Of a stretch of 64,000 nucleotides of DNA, positions 1 through 8,157 are shown piece by piece. Positions within the stretch are counted from its first letter, which is position 1. Every line of letters starts with the position of its first letter. The position numbers were made by a program, and so were the translations under genes. Source of the stretch: Aquitalea sp. LB_tupeE. GTDB taxonomy: Bacteria > Pseudomonadota > Gammaproteobacteria > Burkholderiales > Chromobacteriaceae. The stretch is taken from positions 1-64,000 of the forward strand of contig NZ_JACAXB010000026.1 in assembly GCF_013391415.1 (NCBI RefSeq). The letters are read 5' to 3'. The notes below the pieces were generated by a model. That model was not told the origin of the DNA. It did no database searches and saw nothing but the letters and a program-made list of their open reading frames with translations.

Positions 1-24
1 GGTAGCGTCCTTGTCTGATGGCGT

Positions 25-64
25 GAAAACCCATACAGCAGGCGGTGATACCTGCTGCATGGGT
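25..64 (-). terminator. Rho-independent terminator after hcp
   Basis: Inverted repeat: cccat (30-34) pairs with atggg (59-63) and cagcagg (36-42) with cctgctg (51-57), leaving one unpaired base in each arm. Read on the minus strand the stem is followed by TTTTC. It lies just past the hcp stop and suggests that the type VI operon ends here. Confidence 0.75.
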
Positions 65-74
65 GAGCTAGGCG

Positions 75-560
75 TTAGCGGTTTTCCACCCAGCTGTCGG
101 AGTGGATGATGTTGCCGTCCTTGTAGGCCCAGGTGATTTTTTCGTAGCGCACTTCCACTTCTTCAAGGTGGTTGTAGCGCTCCTTGGCGACGTCCTTGAT
201 GTTGTGCATCCTGGGTTTGACGGCCACCACCTTGACGTTCTCCAGCTTCATGTTGAAGTACTCTTTTTCTTCACCGGCATCGTCAATGCGGTACCACTTC
301 AGTTCCATGCCCTTGAGGTTCTGGCCGCTGGTGACGGCCTTGTACAGGTAGGGCGAGGCGGCATCGAATTCCTTGACGAAACTCAGCGGGGTATGCACGC
401 GGGTGCCGGTGAGCTTGCCGGTATTGCCATCGGTGGGGATGTAGACGCTGTGGTCGAACTCCAGTACTTCGACCGAGCCTTCACGACCCTGCACGGTGAC
501 AGAGCCCTTGATGTCGGCGCCGCCGTCGTCCTTGATCCACAAATAAGCGGGTATGGCCAT
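75..560 (-). CDS. hcp: T6SS tube protein Hcp (TssD)
   Basis: 161-residue Hcp, the hexameric ring protein that stacks into the inner tube of the type VI secretion apparatus and is released when the sheath contracts. The N-terminus MAIPAYLWIKDDGGADIKG and a C-terminal half rich in charged beta strands fit the Hcp1 (DUF796) family, and the length is usual. The ATG at 560 is chosen because AAGGAG lies 7 nt upstream; the longer frame to 653 adds an unconserved Pro/Arg-rich leader. It is the last gene of the operon, 89 nt after the OmpA-domain gene, and is followed by a terminator. No effector domain is fused to it. Confidence 0.95.
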   Translation of the reverse strand: MAIPAYLWIKDDGGADIKGSVTVQGREGSVEVLEFDHSVYIPTDGNTGKLTGTRVHTPLSFVKEFDAASPYLYKAVTSGQNLKGMELKWYRIDDAGEEKEYFNMKLENVKVVAVKPRMHNIKDVAKERYNHLEEVEVRYEKITWAYKDGNIIHSDSWVENR

Positions 561-649
561 GCTGTTTCTCCTTGCTGCGGGGTTTTGCCCCGGTGGTGGT
601 GCCACCCGGCACGCATGGTGCGGCGGGTAGTGCTGTTGACACCCGGTTG

Positions 650-2230
650 TCACCGCCCGGCGGGCGGTTCGATCAGGGTGATTTCCACGCGCCGGTTTTT
701 GCTGCGGCCGGACGCATCGTCATTGCCAGACAGCGGCTGGGTATCGGCCAGCCCCTGCACGGCAAAATGGGTTAGGGGAAAGGTGGAGGCCGTCACCAGC
801 CACTGGCGTACCGCCTCGGCCCGCGCCAGCGACAGCCGCAGATTGGCCGTGCGGCTGCCGGTGTTGTCGGTGTGGCCGTCTATCAGCACCCGTTTGCCGG
901 GATTGGCCTGTATCCATACCAGTACGGACTGCAAGGCCAGCTTGGCTTCCGGCTTGAGCAGGCTCTGGCCGCTGTCGAACAGTGCCGTGCTATCCAGCCG
1001 GATCACCTCTGGCTTGGGTTGGGGTGGGTGGTAGGACTGAATGGCGCGCTGGACGATGTCCGCCAGGTGCTGCCCCTGATACAGGCCAAAGCCAAGCCGG
1101 AGCGGCACGCCATCGGCTGCCAGTGTGCCAAGGTGCTGTTGCCAGCTTTGCAGCTGTTGTACCGTCTTGCTCCGCGCCGGTTCCTGGCTGGCGGACAGTG
1201 ACTGGAAGGCGTGCAGACGCACGGCGGTTTGAGAAATCAGCTGCTGATTGTTCCAGGCCGAGCAACAGACAATGGCCAGTAGCAGCAAGGCACAACTAGT
1301 CAGCAGGGTGGCCAGTTGTCGCCAGTGGCGCGGGCAGGCGCGGATGGGCGCAAAGCAATTCGCCAGCACGGTCAGTTGTGCATGGTCGGTGGGGCGGCTG
1401 AACGCCGGCGTGGCGGGGGTGTGTAGTCCGCTATGCAGGGTGGCTGCCTGTTGCCATGACGGCTCGCCAGCATCTGCCAGAGTGGCCGGGTGAGCCAGCC
1501 AGCCGATAGCGTGCACGGCGGTAGCGCGTTTGCCGGCTTGTTGGGGCAGCAGGACTGGTAGCAGTTGCTGGCTGACATGCTGTTGCAAGCTGTTGAGTAC
1601 CACGGCTTGCTGCAGGGCCATGGGCGCATGGTCGGCCGGGGCTTGCAGTGCGTGCGCCAGCACGGCCTGCATTTGTTGTGTGATGGCCTCTTGCAGCGCC
1701 GGATAGCTGGTGCAGGGTGTGATGGCGGCATCCTGCGGTACTTGCAGATTGGCTTGCGGATGAGCGGTCAGTATCAGCACTGCACCCGGCAGCGGGTGGC
1801 CTTGTTGCGCTTGAGCCAGTTGCCAGGCGTGATACCAGTCGGCCAGCCGGGCGCTGTCACCCGGTGTGGCATCGGTTTCATCAGCATTGATGACCAGAAT
1901 CAGCCCGCGTACCGGTATCCCGCTGCTGTGCCAGGCGGCGAGCTGTTGTGGCCGATCCAGCCAGTGCCAGGCCGGTTGCAGTGTGCCGCGCCAGCCTTGC
2001 TCCCCCTGCAAGCTGTGTGCCGCCGGGCCGCCCAGCAGGATGACTTCAGTTATATCGCTGGCAGTGCTGTGCCGGCGCAAATGGTTCCATAGCGCCAGCA
2101 TGCCGATCAGCCATGCCAGGCTCAGCAGCATGGCCACGGCGCCGGAAACCGGCAGCGCCTGCCAGATCAGCAGCAGACCCAGCGTCAGCATGGTCAGTGG
2201 ATACAGCCAGTACCAAAGCAGCTGTGGCAT
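650..2230 (-). CDS. T6SS compact TssM-like protein with C-terminal OmpA domain
   Basis: 526 residues. Two hydrophobic segments at about residues 8-50 are followed by a roughly 250-residue region, a third membrane segment (about 305-325, rich in Leu and Ala), a short stretch containing LGFGLYQGQHL, and a C-terminal OmpA/MotB peptidoglycan-binding domain (about 410-520, with the hallmark DGHTDNTG and NRRVEI). The 2+1 membrane layout and the GLYQG motif resemble TssM (IcmF), but no Walker A motif is visible and the protein is less than half TssM length. The gene lies 9 nt after tssL with AAGGA before its ATG, so it is in the operon. It probably anchors the TssJLM membrane complex to peptidoglycan. 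The OmpA domain is clear; the TssM relationship is inferred. Confidence 0.75.
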   Translation of the reverse strand: MPQLLWYWLYPLTMLTLGLLLIWQALPVSGAVAMLLSLAWLIGMLALWNHLRRHSTASDITEVILLGGPAAHSLQGEQGWRGTLQPAWHWLDRPQQLAAWHSSGIPVRGLILVINADETDATPGDSARLADWYHAWQLAQAQQGHPLPGAVLILTAHPQANLQVPQDAAITPCTSYPALQEAITQQMQAVLAHALQAPADHAPMALQQAVVLNSLQQHVSQQLLPVLLPQQAGKRATAVHAIGWLAHPATLADAGEPSWQQAATLHSGLHTPATPAFSRPTDHAQLTVLANCFAPIRACPRHWRQLATLLTSCALLLLAIVCCSAWNNQQLISQTAVRLHAFQSLSASQEPARSKTVQQLQSWQQHLGTLAADGVPLRLGFGLYQGQHLADIVQRAIQSYHPPQPKPEVIRLDSTALFDSGQSLLKPEAKLALQSVLVWIQANPGKRVLIDGHTDNTGSRTANLRLSLARAEAVRQWLVTASTFPLTHFAVQGLADTQPLSGNDDASGRSKNRRVEITLIEPPAGR

Positions 2231-2239
2231 GGTGCGTCC

Positions 2240-2884
2240 TTAGTTGCCCAGCTGGCGCAGTGCTTGGTGCAGCCAGCCTTGGAGCAGTAAATAGATGACG
2301 AGCAGCAGCAGGCCGGACAGCATGGCCCACAGCCACGGAGAAAAACTGCGCCAGTGCCAGACCGGGCGGGGTGGCGGGACGTCTTCCTGGGTGGGCTCCA
2401 GCGCATTGATCACCTTGTCCAGTTGCTGTCGCCATTGCTTGCGTTGCGAGGCATCGCCCTGGCTGTATTTGCCTTCAAAGCCCAGCGCCAGCACCAGTTG
2501 CCAGCAAGCCAGCAGCCAGTACGATGGCTGCGGGCGGGCCAGTTCGCTGCGCATTTGCTCATACAGTTGTTCTCCGCCTTGCAGCGAGGCAAAGCGGTGC
2601 ACTTGCAAGGGACTGGCCTGCCAATGGGCACGGGCTGCTTCCGGTAAATGGCGTAGTGCGGTTTCATCCAGCAGGCAACAGCAGGCATAGATGATTTGCT
2701 CCCGCTCGGCGCGTGGTGCTCCGGCTTGTTCCAGCGCCTGTTCCAGTTGATCCAGCAAGTGCTGGCAATCCTGGTTCAGCTGGTGCCCGGTCACCGGCTC
2801 GGCTTGTTGCTGCAAACGGGTGACGATCAGCGCGATGTCGCGCATATTGCCGCGCACGGCATACAGAATGGACAGAGGGCTCAT
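2240..2884 (-). CDS. tssL: T6SS inner-membrane protein TssL (DotU/IcmH)
   Basis: 214 residues. The N-terminal cytoplasmic helical domain carries the DotU signature (an acidic CCLLDET-type stretch at about 67-75 and GFEGKY near 134), followed by one C-terminal membrane helix (about 187-205). TssL joins TssM and TssJ in the trans-envelope complex and contacts the TssK baseplate. It has no peptidoglycan-binding extension of its own; that domain is encoded by the next gene. The start codon overlaps the tssK stop as ATGA, showing translational coupling. Confidence 0.93.
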   Translation of the reverse strand: MSPLSILYAVRGNMRDIALIVTRLQQQAEPVTGHQLNQDCQHLLDQLEQALEQAGAPRAEREQIIYACCCLLDETALRHLPEAARAHWQASPLQVHRFASLQGGEQLYEQMRSELARPQPSYWLLACWQLVLALGFEGKYSQGDASQRKQWRQQLDKVINALEPTQEDVPPPRPVWHWRSFSPWLWAMLSGLLLLVIYLLLQGWLHQALRQLGN

Positions 2885-4230
2885 GTGGTGGGCACCGCAT
2901 ACAAAGCCAGTTGCAGTTCTGGCAAGGAAGAGGGGAAGTAGAAGGCGCAGGACTGGGCGGCCAGCATGGCGGCAAAGGCCGGGTGCTGCTTGTCCAGCGC
3001 AAAATACAGGCTGTCCACCCGGCTGGGCAGGGCGGTGGGCAGGCGTTGCATGGCTTTGAGCGGAATGCCATTGAGTGCGGAGGACAGGATGCGCGCCACG
3101 TCGTCCGGTGAACCTGCCTTGGCTACTTTGGGTAGTTGCTCTTGCAGCAGGTGCAGCGGCATGGCGGCGTGGACCGACAGATAGAAATCCATACCATCGC
3201 GCAAGCGGGCATCAGTCAGATGCGCCAGCCACAGATTGTTGCCATCGCGTTGCAGCGGCAGTACCACTACCGGGGTGGGAATCACCGTGTCCAGCAAGGT
3301 GCGGATCAGCTGTTCCAGTTGCTGGAATACCCTGCCCAGCTGGAGGTGGTCGTAAGCGGGAATGTCCGTCAGCTGCTGTTCGAGCGCAAAGGTGCTGAGC
3401 ATGCCGGCCAGCCGCGTCAGACATAGATAAGCGGCATAGGGTGGGCAGCTGTCCAGTGCGGGCAGCATGCGTAGCTCTGGCCAGCTTTGCGCCAGACTGT
3501 GCATCAGCCACAGCAGGCTGAGGTCGGACAGCAGGTAGTCGGCGGCTTGCCGGGTGCGTTCACGGCGTTGCTGCTGCAAGCTGTGCTGCCTGGCCAGCAA
3601 CAGCTCGGCCAGCAATTGCAGGCGCTGTTGCAGCAAGAGCGAGGCACTGCAACACAGCAAGGGCGGGATGAAGCCGGGGTCTGGCTCGAAACGGCCTTGT
3701 GCATTGCGTTGCAGCCGAGCCAGCGGCAGCTTGCTCATGCCATCCAGCGCTTCGCCGTCAAATTTCAGCAGCAGATTGAGTTGTTCGACTGCCAGTTCGT
3801 CTTCCTGCTCGCCCATGTGATCGGGCACCTGGGCAAACTGCTGCCGGTAGCGGCGCGGGGTTTCTTCCGGCTTCACCTCGCCCTGATGCAGGTTATTGCC
3901 CAGCGGGTTGAGCAGCGGCAGTGCCAGCCACAGTGTCACGCTGTCAGTGGCGTGGCTGAGGGTATCCAGATGACGCGCCGCAGGTGGCTGACCGCTGATG
4001 CGGCTATCGAAGGCCGTGCCATCGGGAAACCTGCCTGCCAGCTGTTGCAGCCGGACCTGGCCCTGTTCCAGAGCCAATGGGTCCAGCGCCAGCGTACTCA
4101 AGCCCCAGGGAAAAGGGCTGGCCAGTGCCGCCAGTTGCTGTTGTTGCCAGGCGTGCTGTGCTTCTTGTTGCTGGAATAACTGTGGCAAGAGCAGGATGCC
4201 TTCATGCCATAGGGGTTTGTGAATGCGCAA
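2881..4230 (-). CDS. tssK: T6SS baseplate protein TssK
   Basis: 449 residues, the normal size for TssK (VasE/ImpJ), the trimeric baseplate connector that binds TssL and TssM. The N-terminus KPLWHEGILLLPQLFQQQE is the family signature (KPLWxEGxxLxPQHFQ). The start codon is TTG (4228-4230): the family N-terminus begins immediately there and AAGGA sits 8 nt upstream, with no in-frame ATG nearby. The sequence is unusually rich in Leu and Gln, as are its neighbours. It lies 12 nt after tssE and its stop overlaps the tssL start. Confidence 0.93.
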   Translation of the reverse strand: MRIHKPLWHEGILLLPQLFQQQEAQHAWQQQQLAALASPFPWGLSTLALDPLALEQGQVRLQQLAGRFPDGTAFDSRISGQPPAARHLDTLSHATDSVTLWLALPLLNPLGNNLHQGEVKPEETPRRYRQQFAQVPDHMGEQEDELAVEQLNLLLKFDGEALDGMSKLPLARLQRNAQGRFEPDPGFIPPLLCCSASLLLQQRLQLLAELLLARQHSLQQQRRERTRQAADYLLSDLSLLWLMHSLAQSWPELRMLPALDSCPPYAAYLCLTRLAGMLSTFALEQQLTDIPAYDHLQLGRVFQQLEQLIRTLLDTVIPTPVVVLPLQRDGNNLWLAHLTDARLRDGMDFYLSVHAAMPLHLLQEQLPKVAKAGSPDDVARILSSALNGIPLKAMQRLPTALPSRVDSLYFALDKQHPAFAAMLAAQSCAFYFPSSLPELQLALYAVPTT

Positions 4231-4242
4231 GCTGGATATCCT

Positions 4243-4746
4243 TCACGTTGAGCGGGGTGTACGGTTTGCCAGGGACTGCTGGGGCGTGGCCTGGCGTGCT
4301 GGTGCTTTCTGTTCGGCGGCCCCCAGCAACTGCAGGCGCACCGCATGGTCGGGCGTGAAATAACTGCCAAAGCGCACCAGGCCGCTTTGCTTGAGATGGC
4401 AGATCAGCTCATAGCCCAGTACATCGTCTTGGGCATTGGCCAGCAGCTGGATGTCGATGTGGGCCAGGCGTGGCTCGTAGCGCAGCAAGGTGCTGGCAAT
4501 GTGTTGCCGCAGCAGGTGCGCACTGGCCGGTAAATGGTGGTAAATCATGGCGAGGTCAGGCAAGCCGTAATCCGGCAGGTGCTTGATTGCGCCTTGTCTG
4601 CTGTTGAGAATCACCCGGATGTTGTCCATCACGCTGAACAGGTGCTGGCTGTTTTCATCCCAGGCGTGCAGGCTGCTGCCATCCTGAAAATTGCCCAGCA
4701 ACTTTTCGTAGAGCGACGGCCCGCCATGGCGCTGTCGCGTATTCAT
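4243..4746 (-). CDS. tssE: T6SS baseplate wedge protein TssE (gp25-like)
   Basis: 167 residues with the gp25/lysozyme-like baseplate fold: SLYEKLLGNF near the start, NIRVILNSRQG at about 44-54 and the DYGLPDL motif at about 59-65, all typical of TssE. It forms part of the baseplate wedge that starts sheath assembly. The ATG has AAGGAG 6 nt upstream and overlaps the tssJ stop as ATGA. The C-terminal 25 residues are Gln/Ala/Pro-rich and probably disordered. Confidence 0.93.
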   Translation of the reverse strand: MNTRQRHGGPSLYEKLLGNFQDGSSLHAWDENSQHLFSVMDNIRVILNSRQGAIKHLPDYGLPDLAMIYHHLPASAHLLRQHIASTLLRYEPRLAHIDIQLLANAQDDVLGYELICHLKQSGLVRFGSYFTPDHAVRLQLLGAAEQKAPARQATPQQSLANRTPRST

Positions 4747-5369
4747 TTGCCACTCCTTGCTGGTACCGCCGGGGCACTCGCTGCTGCAGGCGCTATGGTT
4801 TTCTGCGCTGGCGGGGTGGCCGGCGTTTGCGGCTGCGGTGCGGCTGGCGGGTCCGGCGGGTGTGGCAGCCAGGTGATGAGGATCTGGTTATCCAGTAGTT
4901 CCAGGCGGGCTGCTTTCTGGTTATCCAGCTCCTTGACTGACATGCTGACGCGCCAGATGGCCGGTGGTACGGGCTGGCGCAATAGCGCGACCACGGCGAT
5001 CTGGCTGGTGTCGGGTTCTACTGCCGCATTGAGGCTGGTGCTGGCACCGGGGCGTAGCAGCAGGTCGTGGCGTGCCAGCATTTCATCGCCCAATGTCTCC
5101 CGGTCCTGGCTCAGCAGCTGCTCATAGCTGGCACGGGCAAAGGCCTTGCCGTCGCGCAGCTGATAAACCCGCACCACTACCGAGAGGGCATGCCCGCGCT
5201 CATCCGGATTGATGGCTTCGCGCGCGGTGAAGTCCAGTTTCAGTGTGGTCAGCTTGGGATAAAACACGGCTGAAACCACTTGCTGGCTACCGTTTTTCAG
5301 TGCTTGCCAGGCTCCGCAGCCGGTAAGGGGGAGCAGCAGGCAAAGCAAAAGGGTAATGCGCAGGCGCAT
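4743..5369 (-). CDS. tssJ: T6SS outer-membrane lipoprotein TssJ
   Basis: 208 residues. The signal peptide MRLRITLLLCLLLPLTGC ends in an LTGC lipobox, so Cys18 should be lipidated. A TssJ (VasD/SciN) beta-sandwich domain follows (VVVRVYQLRDGKAFARASYEQL is partly visible at about 65-86). TssJ anchors the membrane complex to the outer membrane. The ATG at 5369 is preferred over 5408 because the signal peptide begins there and GGAG precedes it. The last 45 residues are Pro/Ala-rich and look disordered, longer than in many TssJ proteins. Confidence 0.9.
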   Translation of the reverse strand: MRLRITLLLCLLLPLTGCGAWQALKNGSQQVVSAVFYPKLTTLKLDFTAREAINPDERGHALSVVVRVYQLRDGKAFARASYEQLLSQDRETLGDEMLARHDLLLRPGASTSLNAAVEPDTSQIAVVALLRQPVPPAIWRVSMSVKELDNQKAARLELLDNQILITWLPHPPDPPAAPQPQTPATPPAQKTIAPAAASAPAVPARSGK

Positions 5370-5400
5370 GCGGAAAGTCTCCGGCAAAAGGGTGGATGGA

Positions 5401-6399
5401 TCAGGCATGCAGCATCCCCAGGGGAATGTCGGCCAGTTGGCCGGGTGTTGCGTTGGCTGATGCTGGCAGATGGGCGGCGCGGCCCAGCCGGTGGCTGTGG
5501 CGGCTTAGCCGGGTGGCAGGCAAGGCGGCAGTGGGCAGGCTGGCAAACAAGGCCAGGTCCCAGCGCAGGCCCAGATAGGCACGCAGTACCTGGCACAGGT
5601 CGTCATGGGTTTGCTGCCCGGCTTGCAGGTGGCCAAGTTCGGCACTGTGTTGCAGGTGCAGGGTGAGTTTGACCGTGCGCTGCACGTCCCGCAGCCGTGC
5701 ACCCAGTAACACCGTACCGCGTTGCAGGCGGGTGGCCCGGCCTAGCCGCCCGGCGCCCAGCAGCACCTTGCGCGGGTAATGCGGCTGTACGCTGCTTGTC
5801 GTGTCGGGCAGTACATGCTGCACAGCAGCCAGCAGGCCATGTGCGGTGCGGGTGCGCTGGCTGAGCGGGCCCAGCAAGGCCAGCCAGCGAGCAGGGCTCA
5901 GCCCGGTTTGCTGACCGGGCAAGGCGCGACCAGCCAGGCCCAGCAAGGCTTGCGACAGGCGGTCCTGCCCGCCTGCGCGGAAGCCCGCCGGGTAATGGTA
6001 TTTGCGCCAGATGGCGTAATAGCGAGTGATGATGCGGTGATGGAACAGGTCGAGGAAGTCGGTGAGCGCCTCGTGGCCTTCGCGACGGGTGACTTGGTCG
6101 TTGCCTATGTGCTGTGGCAGTACGCCATCCACCCCGGTCAGGCCAAGAAAGCGGGTATGGACCGCCGGGACCGCTTGCGGTGTATCGCTGTATGGTTCTG
6201 GCTGATAGTGCAGCTCGGATGCAGGAAAGCCATAGGCCGGGTGTGAGCGGAACCTGATGGGATCGGTCGCGGCACTGTCTGAGCCTGCCAGTGTGCAAGG
6301 CGGGTCGCTGGCCAGCTCCATGAGTTCGCAGAAGCGGTAGAAATTGAACTGGTCAGCCAGCGGCAGCATGGCCTGAATCAGAGGGGCGGGCGCTGGCAT
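5401..6399 (-). CDS. tssG: T6SS baseplate protein TssG
   Basis: 332 residues, TssG (VasB/ImpH), which pairs with TssF to form baseplate wedges with TssE and TssK. The N-terminal FNFYRFCELMEL matches the family opening, and YSDTPQAVPAV and FLDLFHHRIITRYYAIWRKY (about 118-137) are typical. GGGAGG lies 7 nt before the ATG at 6399; the alternative GTG at 6414 would place that Shine-Dalgarno inside the gene. It overlaps the end of tssF by 22 nt. Confidence 0.92.
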   Translation of the reverse strand: MPAPAPLIQAMLPLADQFNFYRFCELMELASDPPCTLAGSDSAATDPIRFRSHPAYGFPASELHYQPEPYSDTPQAVPAVHTRFLGLTGVDGVLPQHIGNDQVTRREGHEALTDFLDLFHHRIITRYYAIWRKYHYPAGFRAGGQDRLSQALLGLAGRALPGQQTGLSPARWLALLGPLSQRTRTAHGLLAAVQHVLPDTTSSVQPHYPRKVLLGAGRLGRATRLQRGTVLLGARLRDVQRTVKLTLHLQHSAELGHLQAGQQTHDDLCQVLRAYLGLRWDLALFASLPTAALPATRLSRHSHRLGRAAHLPASANATPGQLADIPLGMLHA

Positions 6400-8141
6400 G
6401 TGCGATCCTCCCACTGCAAGGTGCGGCCGCTAGGCTGAACCAGTACCCGCAAACGGGTGAACAGGTTCAGATCGGCATAGCTCGCCAGAAAATGGTCGAG
6501 CAAGGTGGCAAACAGGTAGAGGTCGCCCTCGCCGGTAAAGCCGGACTGGTCCAGGGTGATGTCGATGGCGACACCCTGTATGACGCAGCCCTGTTCCACC
6601 TTGCGCACCAGTTGATGGGAGACATCGACAATGGCTTGCAGGCGACGGCGGTTCAGTGGGTCGTCAGTCCAGTCGTAGAGCGCCAAGGTGCCGCGCAGGG
6701 TTTCGGCATTCAGCAAGGACAGGTAATTGCTGGCCAGATGTGACAGCACGCGCCACTGGAAGCGGTCTTCACGTGGCGGGTGGCAGGGCAGGCTGTAGGG
6801 TAGCAGGTGATGGACTGCGGCAACGGCGCTGCGATGTTGGCGCAGTGTCACGCGCTGGGTCTGACGTAGGGCCTGGCGTGGCAGCATGCCATTGGTCGCA
6901 GTTAGCCTCAGCGACAGGGTTTCGGGTTCCAGCGCGGTATGTTCCTGCCGGCGATGGCCTCCCAGCATCAGCCAGCTATCGTAATGACCACCGGCGCTCT
7001 GGCGGGTATGGGTGTGGTAGTAGCGTTCCGGGGCTTCGTGACGCAACATGCCGCCGCGGTGGCGAAAGCTGCGAAACGGCAGGTAGTCATGGCGTTGCCC
7101 GCTGTGATGATCGAAGGCTTGCACGCTGTCTACCGAAAAGGTTTCGACGTGGTTGCCATCATGCAATACCGGGATGACACGGTAGGCAGGCTGGCGATGA
7201 TCAACATGAATCGGCTCGGCTTCCACCTCGAACAGATTGATGGCCGGCACGCAATGCAGCTGGAAGGCTTGCTGGTCAAACGGCAGACCTGGCGGGAAGC
7301 GGGTGGACAGCTGGATTTCGATGTCAAAACGGCCATGTGCTGGTAGTTGCGCGCTATCCAGCCCGCACAATTCGACAAACAGGAATTTCTCCCGGAAGGC
7401 AAAGTATTCCATCAGCAGTGGGTAGCCGCCATGTGCCGTTGGCGGCCTGGGCCACAGGGTGTCGCTGCTGGCAAAGCCGCTTTGCCTGAGTGAAAGCGCC
7501 GTGCTGATCACGGCTTCCTCTCCACTGGCCTTCAAGGCCAGCCTGACGCCTGGCTGGGTCAGTGCATGCAGCAGGGCAAAGGCGATGGGCGGGACGGCAT
7601 TGAGAAACAGCGGCAGGATGGATAGGTCCAGACTGTCGCGGTTGGCCTGGGCTTCCAGTTCCAGCCCCAGGCGAATCAGTTGGCCGCCGTCATTGCCTTC
7701 TTCCAGTCTGGCCTGCTGCAGTTGCAGCGGCAGCAGTTGCAAGTCGCGGGTGGTGCGGTATTGGCACACGCTGGCCGCTTCGCCAAGCGTGCTGCTTAGC
7801 AGGCTGGTGCCGGCAGGCAGTTGCTCGGCTTGTTGCAGCACACCCTTGGTGGTGCGAAACGCCATCACGGTCAGGGCGGGAATCATGCGTAAATAATGTG
7901 GCCACAGCAGGCCGACCAGGTTTTCCGTCAGCTCCGGTACATCGTCGTCAAGTTTTTGCTGCAATTTGCCCATCAAAAAGGCAAAGCCTTCCAGCAGGCG
8001 TTCGACCATAGGATCGGGGTGGCCGACATTGTCGAGGTTCAGCAGCGCGGCCTGATCGGGATGTGCCTGGGCAAATGCCTTGCCGGCTTCGCGCAGGTAG
8101 CGCATTTCGGCTGCGTAGTAATGCAGGGTCTGGTCGTTCAT
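6378..8141 (-). CDS. tssF: T6SS baseplate protein TssF
   Basis: 587 residues, TssF (VasA/ImpG), the largest baseplate wedge subunit. The opening LHYYAAEMRYLREAGKAFAQ and the HPDPMVERLLEGFAFL stretch are diagnostic, and the length is normal. The ATG at 8141 is used instead of an in-frame TTG at 8150; the ribosome site is weak at either. It follows tssA by 16 nt and overlaps tssG by 22 nt, so it is translationally coupled. Confidence 0.93.
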   Translation of the reverse strand: MNDQTLHYYAAEMRYLREAGKAFAQAHPDQAALLNLDNVGHPDPMVERLLEGFAFLMGKLQQKLDDDVPELTENLVGLLWPHYLRMIPALTVMAFRTTKGVLQQAEQLPAGTSLLSSTLGEAASVCQYRTTRDLQLLPLQLQQARLEEGNDGGQLIRLGLELEAQANRDSLDLSILPLFLNAVPPIAFALLHALTQPGVRLALKASGEEAVISTALSLRQSGFASSDTLWPRPPTAHGGYPLLMEYFAFREKFLFVELCGLDSAQLPAHGRFDIEIQLSTRFPPGLPFDQQAFQLHCVPAINLFEVEAEPIHVDHRQPAYRVIPVLHDGNHVETFSVDSVQAFDHHSGQRHDYLPFRSFRHRGGMLRHEAPERYYHTHTRQSAGGHYDSWLMLGGHRRQEHTALEPETLSLRLTATNGMLPRQALRQTQRVTLRQHRSAVAAVHHLLPYSLPCHPPREDRFQWRVLSHLASNYLSLLNAETLRGTLALYDWTDDPLNRRRLQAIVDVSHQLVRKVEQGCVIQGVAIDITLDQSGFTGEGDLYLFATLLDHFLASYADLNLFTRLRVLVQPSGRTLQWEDRTCQRPPL

Positions 8142-8157
8142 GACTGGCAAGCCCGGT

